Of a stretch of DNA of 64,000 bases, positions 17,179-24,764 are shown piece by piece (position 1 is the stretch's first letter; the number at the start of each line of letters is the position of its first letter). The notes under the pieces were generated by a model. It made no database searches and had not been told where the DNA came from. It saw only the letters and a program-made list of their open reading frames with translations. The stretch comes from CADEDH01 sp047971245 (GTDB lineage Bacteria > Actinomycetota > Acidimicrobiia > Acidimicrobiales > SZUA-35). The position numbers were made by a program, and so were the translations under genes. The stretch spans positions 9,193-73,192 of the forward strand of contig JBKDZN010000057.1 in assembly GCA_047971245.1 (NCBI GenBank), read 5' to 3'.

Positions 17179-17526
17179 TCAGGCGATGAGGCGCTGTAGG
17201 TGGTCGGGTACGGGGATCATGGGGAGCTGATCCTCGGGCCGCGGCTGCTTTGGGGGACGGCCACGACGCCGTTTCACGGTCAGGATCCGGCCGCTGGCGA
17301 ACAGCTGACCACCCCAGACCCCGCAGGGCTCGGCTCGTTCGACAGCGCCCTCGAGGCAGTCGAGCATCACCGGGCACGCGGCGCAGATCCGTTTCGCCGC
17401 GGCGATCTCGTGGATCTCTTCGCTGAAGAAAAGATCAGCGGCGTCCGGGACGTGCCGGCACGCGGCCTGGGCCCGCCACAGCTCGGCTGGGGCATAGGTG
17501 GGGCTGTGGGCTTCGATGATGCTCAT
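17179..17526 (-). CDS. WhiB-family iron-sulfur transcription factor
   Basis: A 115-residue actinobacterial regulator. The four cluster cysteines are Cys23, Cys48, Cys51 and Cys57 (CAACPVMLDC), followed by the GVWGGQ turn and a basic AT-hook-like RRRGRPPK DNA-binding tail. The ATG at 17526 is preferred because the longer frame upstream runs through a terminator hairpin. WhiB paralogs control division, sporulation, redox response and virulence, and I cannot assign the subclass. Confidence 0.95.
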   Translation of the reverse strand: MSIIEAHSPTYAPAELWRAQAACRHVPDAADLFFSEEIHEIAAAKRICAACPVMLDCLEGAVERAEPCGVWGGQLFASGRILTVKRRRGRPPKQPRPEDQLPMIPVPDHLQRLIA

Positions 17527-17618
17527 GGTGGGGGTGGTTCCCTGTGCGATGGGCCCGGTGGCCCGGTCGGAACATGGTCGGGTTCGGTGGGTCGGCCGCT
17601 CCGGCCCGAAAACAAGAA

Positions 17619-17648
17619 GAGCCGCTGGGGCGATGCTCCCAGCGGCTC
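17619..17648 (-). terminator. Rho-independent terminator upstream of whiB
   Basis: A perfect 11-bp stem (17619-17629 with 17638-17648) with an 8-nt loop is followed on the minus strand by TTCTTGTTTT, a good U tract. It ends the small gene at 17673-17996, 24 bp after that stop, and separates it from whiB. Confidence 0.85.
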
Positions 17649-17672
17649 GGTGACCAGTTTCCTGATGTTCGA

Positions 17673-17996
17673 TCAGGTAGGTCGCCGTCGGCGCCGGAAG
17701 TCGGGGTTGATGGTCTTGGGGGTGGCCGGCCAGGTGGCGGTCATGGTCATTTCGACGTTCCCGGTGACATGGCCGGCGGTGCCGCCATGACCGGGCTTCG
17801 AGACCGTCATCGGACCGTTGCGATACCCCGCGGCGGCAAAACCGCTGGTGAGGGTGCGGCCACGACCGGTGAGCTCGCGCGGGTCGCGCTGGGCCGGGTC
17901 GAGCCGGAACGCGGGAGCGAACGCGACACCGCCGGGGAGGACCGGTGACGGTACGATGCGGCTTCGTGGCGACCGGGTGAGGTGATCTGCTGTCAT
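17673..17996 (-). CDS. Small protein of unknown function
   Basis: A 107-residue protein. The ATG at 17996 has a strong AGGAGGGG ribosome site and a good terminator follows the stop, so it is a real transcription unit. The C-terminal half is Gly/Thr-rich (KPGHGGTAGHVTGNVEMTMT) and ends in a basic RRRRRPT tail. There is no signal peptide or membrane helix. I do not recognise a family. Its unit lies directly upstream of whiB on the same strand. Confidence 0.7.
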   Translation of the reverse strand: MTADHLTRSPRSRIVPSPVLPGGVAFAPAFRLDPAQRDPRELTGRGRTLTSGFAAAGYRNGPMTVSKPGHGGTAGHVTGNVEMTMTATWPATPKTINPDFRRRRRPT

Positions 17997-18169
17997 CGGC
18001 TGCCCCCTCCTTCCTGCTCGTTCCGGGGGGCGCCGTGGGCCCGGAGGGCGCACGGCTCTGCTGGGTCACCGAACCACTGATCGATGTGGGGTGTCAAGCG
18101 ATTAATCTCCCGCCGGCCCACAGATCGGGCGGTGGAGACGGCGGGCCCGGGCCGCTACGGTGCGGTCGC

Positions 18170-19039
18170 GTGACCGCGCCCCGGCCCCAGGACCGATCGG
18201 TGTCGGCCCCGGTCGGGCGCAGGTATGCGACCCGGTGCCGGGTCCGGCTGGGGGATGTGGATCCGGCGGGTCGGCTCCGGCTCGATGCCCTGCTGCGGCT
18301 GACCCAGGACGTGTCCGACGATGATCGGGCCGACGCCGGGATGCTCGACGACACCGCCTGGGTGGTTCGCCGTTCGGCCGTCGAGGTCGGCTGCTCGGCG
18401 TCCTGGGACGAGACGCTGCGCTGCGAGACCTGGTGCTCCGGTTTGGGGCGCAGCTGGGCGGAACGGACCTTCCGGATCGAGGGGGATGCCGGGGCCGCGT
18501 ACGACGTGGTGACCCTGTGGGTCATGGTCGATCCGGCGACGGGCCGGCCGGTATCGCTCACGGACTCGTTCCGAGCGGTCTACGGGCCGGCCGCAGCCGG
18601 TCGGCGGGTGAAGGCCGGCCTGGTCCTGCCCCGCCGACCCCCCGACGACGCCACCGTCCGGGCCTGGCCCCTGCGGGCGGTCGACTATGACGTCTTCGGG
18701 CACGTCAACAACGCCGCCTACGTGGCGGTGGTGGAGCAGTGGCTGGCCGACACCGGCACGGCACCGGAGGGTCTGACCATCGAGTACCAGACCGGCGTTC
18801 CCCCCGTCACCGCGGTGACGATCGCCGAATGTCGGGTCGGCGGGGTCGGGGACGGCCGCGACGGGGTCGGCGAAGCGGTGCGGCTGTGGTGGGTGCTCGA
18901 CGACGGTCAGGTGGCCGCCGGGGCCGAGATCCGGGGCGTCAACCCCCGTCCGGAGCCGGATCCGTGGTCGGCGCGGACCCGGTCGGGTCGCCGGTCGGCG
19001 GCACGAACAACGCCTGCCGGTAGAACCGGAGCTCGTTGA
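18170..19039 (+). CDS. Acyl-ACP thioesterase family protein
   Basis: A 289-residue double-hotdog protein resembling bacterial FatA/FatB-type thioesterases. The first hotdog has CRVRLGDVDPAGRLRLDALLR and WVVRRSAVEVG. The second has AVDYDVFGHVNNAAYVAVVEQWL with the catalytic HVNNAAY region. It releases fatty acids from acyl carrier protein. The GTG at 18170 follows TACGGT (18156-18161) by 8 nt, a leaderless start. The last 34 codons overlap the convergent oligoribonuclease gene by 101 bp and encode a basic low-complexity tail, which suggests loss of an earlier stop. Confidence 0.85.
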   Translation: MTAPRPQDRSVSAPVGRRYATRCRVRLGDVDPAGRLRLDALLRLTQDVSDDDRADAGMLDDTAWVVRRSAVEVGCSASWDETLRCETWCSGLGRSWAERTFRIEGDAGAAYDVVTLWVMVDPATGRPVSLTDSFRAVYGPAAAGRRVKAGLVLPRRPPDDATVRAWPLRAVDYDVFGHVNNAAYVAVVEQWLADTGTAPEGLTIEYQTGVPPVTAVTIAECRVGGVGDGRDGVGEAVRLWWVLDDGQVAAGAEIRGVNPRPEPDPWSARTRSGRRSAARTTPAGRTGAR

Positions 19040-19538
19040 CGCTCTCGACGATGTCGTCCATCGCCCGGTGGCCGGCGTCCTTGCGGGGCGCGGTGGCCAG
19101 GATCTGGGGGTACCACCGCCGGCCCAGCTCCTTGATGGTCGACACGTCGACCGATCGGTAGTGGAGGAAACGCTCGATCTCGGGCATCTGGGCGGCCAGG
19201 AACCGCCGATCGGTGCCGATCGAGTTGCCGCACAGCGGCACGGTCCCCGGGTGGGGGATGTGGGCCCGGAGAAAAGCCAGGGTCTGGTCCCGGGCCTCCG
19301 CGATGGTGACCGTCGACGCCTTGATCTGGTCGAGGAGGCCGGAACGGGTGTGCATGTCGACCACCACCGGATCCATGCCGGCCAGGGCCTCCTCGCTGGC
19401 GGTGATGACGAGTTGGGGTCCCTCGGCGATCAGGGTCAGCTCGTCGTCGGTGATCAGGGTGGCGATCTCCACGATCACGTCCCGCTCCGGGTCGAGCCCC
19501 GTCATCTCCAGATCCATCCAGGCCAGCAAGGTGTACAC
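18939..19538 (-). CDS. orn: Oligoribonuclease
   Basis: A 199-residue DEDDh 3'-5' exonuclease that degrades 2-5 nt RNAs and pGpG from c-di-GMP turnover. Motifs are LAWMDLEMTGLDPERDVIVEIA (Exo I), LCGNSIGTDRRFL (Exo II) and HRAMDDIVESVNELRFYR (Exo III). The GTG start is supported by GGAGAG upstream. It overlaps the thioesterase gene tail-to-tail by 101 bp. With RsiG encoded at 61.7 kb, a c-di-GMP link is possible. Confidence 0.95.
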   Translation of the reverse strand: MYTLLAWMDLEMTGLDPERDVIVEIATLITDDELTLIAEGPQLVITASEEALAGMDPVVVDMHTRSGLLDQIKASTVTIAEARDQTLAFLRAHIPHPGTVPLCGNSIGTDRRFLAAQMPEIERFLHYRSVDVSTIKELGRRWYPQILATAPRKDAGHRAMDDIVESVNELRFYRQALFVPPTGDPTGSAPTTDPAPDGG

Positions 19539-19609
19539 CCTAGTGCTCTCCGGGCGTGCCGGTTGGGGTTGCCGCCGGGTCGCAATGTGGGCTGGCTACC
19601 CTGCCCCGC

Positions 19610-20044
19610 GTGCCCGAGGTCCCACTGCTCCGACTCGACCCCGAGCTGGACGCGCCGAGGCCGATCCGGGCCGGTGACGCCGCCGCCGATCTGCCGGCGG
19701 CCGAGACGGCGACGGTGGCCCCCGGCGGTCGTCACCTGATGCCCACCGGTTTCGCGGTGGCCATCCCCTCCGGGTGGTGCGGCCTGGTGCTCCCCCGATC
19801 CGGCCTGGCCCTGCGGCACGGACTGACCCTGCTGAACAGTCCCGGTCTGATCGACTCCGGTTACCGGGGGGAGCTCCAGGTGTTGTTGTACAACGCCTCC
19901 GACGCCGGGGTGACCGTCGAGCGGGGTACCCGAATCGCCCAGCTCCTGGTGGTGGCGGTCGATCAGTTGCGGTTCTCCGCCGTCGACCGGCTACCGGACG
20001 GACCCGACGATCGGGGCACCGCCGGTTGGGGCAGCTCCGGCTGA
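19610..20044 (+). CDS. dut: dUTP diphosphatase
   Basis: A 144-residue trimeric dUTPase. All five motifs are visible: DAAADLPAAE (I, slightly unusual), PRSGLALRHGLTLLNSPGLIDSGYRGEL (II-III), RGTRIAQLLV (IV) and the C-terminal RGTAGWGSSG (V). The GTG at 19610 follows TACCCT (19597-19602) by 7 nt with no ribosome site, a leaderless start. Confidence 0.95.
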   Translation: MPEVPLLRLDPELDAPRPIRAGDAAADLPAAETATVAPGGRHLMPTGFAVAIPSGWCGLVLPRSGLALRHGLTLLNSPGLIDSGYRGELQVLLYNASDAGVTVERGTRIAQLLVVAVDQLRFSAVDRLPDGPDDRGTAGWGSSG

Positions 20045-20060
20045 GGCGCCCGGCGGCGGA

Positions 20061-20435
20061 TCAGACCAGTTCCGAATGGCCGGGGATCGAGTCGCCGAGG
20101 GCCAGATCGATACTGCTCGGCCGGACGTTGACGTCGTCGACCATGGCGGCCAGGGTCCGGGTCACCTCGGACACCTCGCTCGGTCCGAGCCGGAGGTCGG
20201 GGTTGTCGATACGGACGCTCAGGCGATGGGGGGCCCAGCGGGCCTCGAGATGGATGCGGCCGGGACCGTGGAGGGCGGTGACGGCGTGGTCGACGGCGAT
20301 CCGGAGCCGTTCCACATCCGCGATGTCGACGCCGAGGCGGATGGCCAGCCCGGCCACGGTGACCCGCCCGATCCGGCTGAACGTGGGGGTAGCGGGAAAC
20401 GACACCGTCACCTCGTCCTCCGTGCCGTCGTTCAT
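20061..20435 (-). CDS. Small HATPase/anti-sigma-like protein
   Basis: A 124-residue protein that resembles RsbW-type GHKL kinases: FSRIGRVTVAGLAIRLGVDIADVERLRIAVDHAV corresponds to the helix with the N-box-like acidic residue, and the C-terminus is the Gly-poor sheet. The ATP-lid glycines are weak, so kinase activity is uncertain. The ATG at 20435 is 7 nt after GATAGT on the minus strand. GTG starts 3 and 9 nt upstream are also possible. Confidence 0.6.
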   Translation of the reverse strand: MNDGTEDEVTVSFPATPTFSRIGRVTVAGLAIRLGVDIADVERLRIAVDHAVTALHGPGRIHLEARWAPHRLSVRIDNPDLRLGPSEVSEVTRTLAAMVDDVNVRPSSIDLALGDSIPGHSELV

Positions 20436-20553
20436 CACGTTCACTATCCCACGTCGAGCGGGTCCGATGGAGCCTCGCGTCGGCGGAGCGGGGACGTCCC
20501 GGCCCGCCGGGTACGGCGAGGCGGTGATCCAGGGTGTCGGCCGGCGGGGCCGT

Positions 20554-21504
20554 TCATTCACGAACCACCTGATCGGGCCGGTGGTCGGGGCACAGCCCGA
20601 GATAGGTGGGGTGCCGGAGGTGTCCGTGCCGGGGCCACGCCCCGTAGGCAACCTCCACGACGACGGTGGGCTCGACCCACACCGGTGGGCGGGGCACCGT
20701 GGGGGTGTCGGCGAACGGGCAGTGTTCGGTCGGGGTGAATCGTCGGCGGAGGAGGGCCCGGTCCCGGTCGCCGATGCCCGAGCCGACCGCGCCGACGAAC
20801 CGGAGGCCGTCGTCGTGTACACCCAGCAGGAGGGAACCCAGGTCGCCGGTGAGGCGCCCCTGGCCGGGTAGCCACCCGCCGACCACGAACTCTTGCCGGG
20901 TCCTGAGCTTCACCTTGCGCCACTCGTCGGACCGGGTCCCGGGTCGGTAGGGGCTGTCGAGCCGTTTGGCCACCACCCCCTCCAGGCTGCGGTCGCGGGC
21001 GATGGCCAGCAGGCGTTCCCCGTCGCCCTCGTCGGCCGGTGGCACCCGCCAGCGGGGTGCCGGCTCGATCAGCCGGTCGAGGAGGCCCCGCCGTTGCCGG
21101 TAGGTGAGATCCAGGAGGGACCGGCCGTCCAGCACCAGCAGGTCGAAGATCATGTAGACCACGGGATCGGCGGCCACCAGGGTGGGGGTCGGCGCGCTCA
21201 CGTGCATCCGGCGGCCCAACCGTTCGAACGAGGGGCGATCATGGTCGAAGATGACCACCTCGCCGTCGAGGGTGGCGCCCACCCCGAGTGCCGCGGCCAG
21301 GCCCGCCAGCTCGGGGAAGGTGCTGGTGACGTTGCGGCCGGAACGGGCGGTGAGGGTGACGGCATCGGGTGGTTCGCACCGGGCGTGGATCCGCATCCCG
21401 TCCCACTTCAGCTCGAACGCCCACCCTTCGCCCTCGGGGAGATCGCCCGAAACGGCCTGCATCGGCGGGATCCACGATGGGGCGTTGGGGTCGGTGGCGC
21501 CCAT
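20554..21504 (-). CDS. ATP-dependent DNA ligase (LigC/LigD-ligase type)
   Basis: A 316-residue ligase with the nucleotidyl-transfer lysine motif ELKWDGMR, GEVVIFD (motif III), MIFDLLVLDG, EGVVAKRLDSPYRPG (IV) and WRKVKLR (V), followed by an OB domain (FVVGGWLPGQGRL). It acts in repair or end joining rather than replication. The ATG at 21504 is chosen because TACGGT (21512-21517 on the minus strand) lies 7 nt upstream. No Ku gene is seen in the window. Confidence 0.93.
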   Translation of the reverse strand: MGATDPNAPSWIPPMQAVSGDLPEGEGWAFELKWDGMRIHARCEPPDAVTLTARSGRNVTSTFPELAGLAAALGVGATLDGEVVIFDHDRPSFERLGRRMHVSAPTPTLVAADPVVYMIFDLLVLDGRSLLDLTYRQRRGLLDRLIEPAPRWRVPPADEGDGERLLAIARDRSLEGVVAKRLDSPYRPGTRSDEWRKVKLRTRQEFVVGGWLPGQGRLTGDLGSLLLGVHDDGLRFVGAVGSGIGDRDRALLRRRFTPTEHCPFADTPTVPRPPVWVEPTVVVEVAYGAWPRHGHLRHPTYLGLCPDHRPDQVVRE

Positions 21505-21555
21505 CAACCCCACCGTACCCGTCGGGCGGGGTCGACGACCGTGGGGGTCGATCCT

Positions 21556-21589
21556 CCGCCCCCCTACCGACCAGTAGGTAGGGGGGCGG
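21556..21589. promoter_or_regulatory. Perfect inverted repeat at the desaturase promoter (operator candidate)
   Basis: Arms 21556-21568 and 21577-21589 are perfect 13-bp complements around GACCAGTA. The repeat ends 7 bp before the TATGAT -10 (21597-21602) of the desaturase gene, so it covers the -35. A TetR-like repressor site is likely, and a hairpin could not be transcribed from this promoter because it lies upstream of the start point. Confidence 0.6.
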
Positions 21590-21608
21590 ATTCGGCTATG
21601 ATCGCGGC

Positions 21609-22532
21609 ATGGTGATCGACGCCGACGTTGCCCTCCTGGCCGAGTTGGCCCCCGAGGCCGAACGGCTCCTGGAGCGCCATCTCACCGGTACGAAGGAATG
21701 GCATCCCCACACGATGGTGCCGTGGTCGCGGGGACGCGATTTCGAGCCCGGCTACGAATGGAGCCCGGAGGAGACCAACCTGTCGGAACCGGTCCGGGCC
21801 GCCCTGTTCGTGAACCTCCTCACCGAGGACAACCTGCCGTACTACTTCCGGGACATCGAGCGGATGTTCGGTCGGGACGGGTCCTGGGGAGAATGGGTTC
21901 GCCGGTGGACCGCCGAGGAGGCCCGGCACTCGGCGGTGATCCGTGACTATCTGACCGTCACCCGGGCGGTCGATCCCGGCGAGCTCGAGGACGCCCGCAT
22001 GGTGCAGATGTCGGGCGGGCAGGTCCCGGAACCGCCGTCCGCCGCCGACGGGCTGGTGTACGTCACTCTGCAGGAGTTGGCCACCCGGATCTCGCATCGC
22101 AACACCGGGGAACACCTGAAGGACACCGACCGGGTCGGCTACGACATCATGCGTCGGGTGGCGATCGACGAGAACCACCATTTCCTCTTCTACCGCGACA
22201 TGGCCACCGCCATGCTGGAGGTCGATCCGAGCCTGGTCGTCAAGGCCATGGAACGCCAGATCATCGGGTTCGCCATGCCGGGTGAAGGGATCCCCGATTT
22301 CGGGTCCCGGGCCAAGATCATCGCGAACGCCGGGATCTACGACCTGAGCCTGCATCACGAGCAGATCCTCGACCCGGTGGTGGTGCGCCACTGGAAGCTC
22401 GGTGAGGTGACCGGGCTCGACGCCGAGGCGGAGCAGGCCCGGGAACGGGTCATGGCGTACATCGAGAAGTCGGGGCGGGTGGCGTCCCGCCTGAAGGCAC
22501 GGCGCGAGGCGGTGGCGGCGTCCGGGTCCTGA
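21609..22532 (+). CDS. Acyl-ACP desaturase (ferritin-like di-iron, DesA type)
   Basis: A 307-residue soluble desaturase. The di-iron ligands are carried by the helices WTAEEARHSAVIRDYL (EExRH) and VAIDENHHFLFYRDM (DENHH), matching stearoyl-ACP desaturase relatives such as mycobacterial DesA1/DesA2. It would introduce a double bond into ACP-bound fatty acids. The ATG at 21609 is 6 nt after TATGAT, so the mRNA is leaderless. The large inverted repeat over the -35 suggests repression by a fatty-acid-sensing regulator. Confidence 0.92.
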   Translation: MVIDADVALLAELAPEAERLLERHLTGTKEWHPHTMVPWSRGRDFEPGYEWSPEETNLSEPVRAALFVNLLTEDNLPYYFRDIERMFGRDGSWGEWVRRWTAEEARHSAVIRDYLTVTRAVDPGELEDARMVQMSGGQVPEPPSAADGLVYVTLQELATRISHRNTGEHLKDTDRVGYDIMRRVAIDENHHFLFYRDMATAMLEVDPSLVVKAMERQIIGFAMPGEGIPDFGSRAKIIANAGIYDLSLHHEQILDPVVVRHWKLGEVTGLDAEAEQARERVMAYIEKSGRVASRLKARREAVAASGS

Positions 22533-22573
22533 ACCGCCGGTGCCGGCGTGCCGGCCCGCCCGGCCGATCAACC

Positions 22574-22598
22574 GGTAGCCCGACCCGGTCGGGCTACC
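22574..22598. promoter_or_regulatory. 25-bp perfect palindrome over the threonine dehydratase promoter
   Basis: Arms GGTAGCCCGACC and GGTCGGGCTACC flank a single C. The right arm overlaps the TACCCT -10 of the downstream gene (22595-22600). It may be an operator, or it may double as the terminator of the desaturase transcript, whose stop is 42 bp upstream. Confidence 0.6.
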
Positions 22599-22607
22599 CT
22601 GCCCAGG

Positions 22608-23840
22608 GTGCTGCAGCCTCCCCTCGCGATCGGCTTCGATGACGTCCTGGCCGCGGCGGAGGTCATCAAGGACGACGTGGTGCGCACCCCGTCGGCCCAC
22701 TCCGCCACCTTGTCGACCATGGTCGGCGCCGATGTGTGGATCAAGTTCGAGAACCTCCAGTTCACCGGTTCGTTCAAGGACCGGGGTTCAGCCCATCATC
22801 TCCGCCTGTTGACCCCCGAGCAGGCCGAGCGGGGGGTGATCACCCTGTCGGCGGGGAATCACGCCCAGGGCGTGGCCCATCATGCGTCCCGACTCGGTAT
22901 CGACGCCACGGTGGTCATGTCGACCACGGCCCCGTTCTCCAAGGTGGTGGCCACGGAGGCCCTCGGGGCCCGGGTGGTGCAGTACGGCCGCTCGTTCCAT
23001 GAGGCAGCCATCAAGCTCGACGAGCTGACCGCCACCCAGCAGCTCCACTACGTGCCCCCGTACGACGATCCCGCCATCATGGCCGGCCAGGGCACGGTGG
23101 CGCTGGAGATGCTGGCCGACGTTCCCGACCTGGACGTGCTCCTCGTGCCGGTCGGCGGTGGTGGCCTCCTGGCCGGGGTGGTCACCGCGGCGAAGGCGCT
23201 GAAGCCGTCGATCGAGGTGATCGGGGTTCAGATCGACCGGTTCGATCCGGTGGCCGCGGCCCGCGACGGTCGGCCGGAACCCGCCGCCGACGTCGACACC
23301 CTGGCCGACGGCATCGCGGTCAAGAACCCCGGTCGGCTGACGGTGCCGATCATCAACACCCTGGCCGACGACGTGGTGGTGGTGAGCGAGGAGGCCACCG
23401 AACGGGCCATCGGGTTGCTGCTGGAGATCGAGAAGACGGTGGCCGAGGGGGCCGGTGCCGTGGCCCTGGCCGCGGCGATGGAGGGGGCCGGCCGGTTCGC
23501 CGGTCGCCGGCTCGGCCTGGTCCTCTCCGGCGGCAACATCGATTCCCGGGTGCTCGCCTCGGTCCTGATGCGGGGCCTGGCCCGGAGTGGGCGGGTGGCG
23601 GCCATGCGGATCCTCCTCCAGGACCTCCCCGGCGAGCTGGCCCGGGTCGTCGACGCCATCGCCGGGGCCGGAGCCAACATCATCGAGATCGACCATCGGC
23701 GCTTGTTCGACCCGATCTCGGCCCGGAGCACCAACGTCGACGTCGTGGTGGAGATCCGCAATCCGGCCCACGGCCAGCTCGTGATGGAACGGATCCGGGC
23801 CATCGGCCTCGACGTGCTGAGCCTGTCGGAACGGTCCTGA
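22608..23840 (+). CDS. Threonine dehydratase with C-terminal ACT domain
   Basis: A 410-residue PLP enzyme that deaminates threonine (or serine) to 2-oxobutyrate. The PLP lysine is in FTGSFKDRGSAHHL, the phosphate loop is PVGGGGLLAGV, and SAGNHAQGVAHHA is typical. A single ACT domain (about 330-410, LLQDLPGELARVVDAIAGAGANI) suggests the TdcB/IlvA2 class, which can be regulated by an amino acid. The GTG at 22608 follows TACCCT by 7 nt (leaderless). Confidence 0.93.
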   Translation: MLQPPLAIGFDDVLAAAEVIKDDVVRTPSAHSATLSTMVGADVWIKFENLQFTGSFKDRGSAHHLRLLTPEQAERGVITLSAGNHAQGVAHHASRLGIDATVVMSTTAPFSKVVATEALGARVVQYGRSFHEAAIKLDELTATQQLHYVPPYDDPAIMAGQGTVALEMLADVPDLDVLLVPVGGGGLLAGVVTAAKALKPSIEVIGVQIDRFDPVAAARDGRPEPAADVDTLADGIAVKNPGRLTVPIINTLADDVVVVSEEATERAIGLLLEIEKTVAEGAGAVALAAAMEGAGRFAGRRLGLVLSGGNIDSRVLASVLMRGLARSGRVAAMRILLQDLPGELARVVDAIAGAGANIIEIDHRRLFDPISARSTNVDVVVEIRNPAHGQLVMERIRAIGLDVLSLSERS

Positions 23841-23947
23841 ACCCGTCGCACCGCTCACCCCGGCCCGCTCCGGTTCCGGGTGGCGGGAGCCGATCGGGAG
23901 CCGGGAGATCTGGACGGTGCGGGTCGCCGTGAGCCAGGCTCCGGAGC

Positions 23948-24676
23948 ATGCCCGACCCCGACCCCGAGCCCGACATCGAGACCGGTGCCGTCCACCCGCT
24001 GGACGATCTGCAAGCCATGGCCATGCAGGCGGTACCGGTGGACGATGGTCTCGAACACGTCGAGCTGTACACGCCGAAGGGGCTGCTGACCCTGTTGTGG
24101 CACGGGTCGCGGGAGGCCGAGGCGTTCGTGGTCTGTGTGGGTGGGGCCATGGGTGGCCTCCTCGGGCCGGACGGTGGGGTCTACCACCGGTTGGGCCGGT
24201 CCCTGGCCGAGCGGGGACTGGGGGTGATCCGGGTCAGCTACCGGTGTCCCAACGACCTCGACCTGTGCGTGACCGACACCCTGGCCGCCGTGGAGCTGGC
24301 CTTCCGGCACGGGGGCCGGCGGTTCGTCACCGTCGGCCATTCCTTCGGCGGAGCCGTTGCCGTGCGGGCCGCAGCCCACGCCGAACCGGCCCGAGCGCCC
24401 GGGGTGGTCACCCTGGCCACGCAGACGGCGGGGTGCGAACCCATCAGCGAGATGGGTGACCGGCGCTTCCTGTTCATCCACGGCACCGCCGACCAGATCC
24501 TGCCCCATCAGGCCAGCGAGCTGGTGCGGTATCTGGCCGGGACCGGTGAGCTGGTCCTGCTCGACGGCGCCGACCACCTCCTGGCCCCGGCCGGTGCCGA
24601 GGTGACCGAACGGCTCGTGGCCTGGTTGCCCGAGACCTTGGCGGTGCCCGACGACCCGGCCCCGACATCTGACTGA
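23948..24676 (+). CDS. Alpha/beta hydrolase
   Basis: A 242-residue cytoplasmic alpha/beta hydrolase. The nucleophile elbow is GHSFGG, the likely acid is Asp in GTADQILP and the His is in DGADHLLAP. GGAMGGLLGPDG forms the oxyanion loop. It resembles dienelactone-hydrolase-like or poorly characterised hydrolases, and the substrate is unknown. It stands alone between threonine dehydratase and an LppM-like gene. Confidence 0.82.
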   Translation: MPDPDPEPDIETGAVHPLDDLQAMAMQAVPVDDGLEHVELYTPKGLLTLLWHGSREAEAFVVCVGGAMGGLLGPDGGVYHRLGRSLAERGLGVIRVSYRCPNDLDLCVTDTLAAVELAFRHGGRRFVTVGHSFGGAVAVRAAAHAEPARAPGVVTLATQTAGCEPISEMGDRRFLFIHGTADQILPHQASELVRYLAGTGELVLLDGADHLLAPAGAEVTERLVAWLPETLAVPDDPAPTSD

Positions 24677-24764
24677 CCGCCACCGTTATCGTCGACCCCG
24701 ACGCACGGTCCATCTCCCCCGGATCTGACCCTTGACCGACCCGTCGAGAAGAGGCGACCATCCC

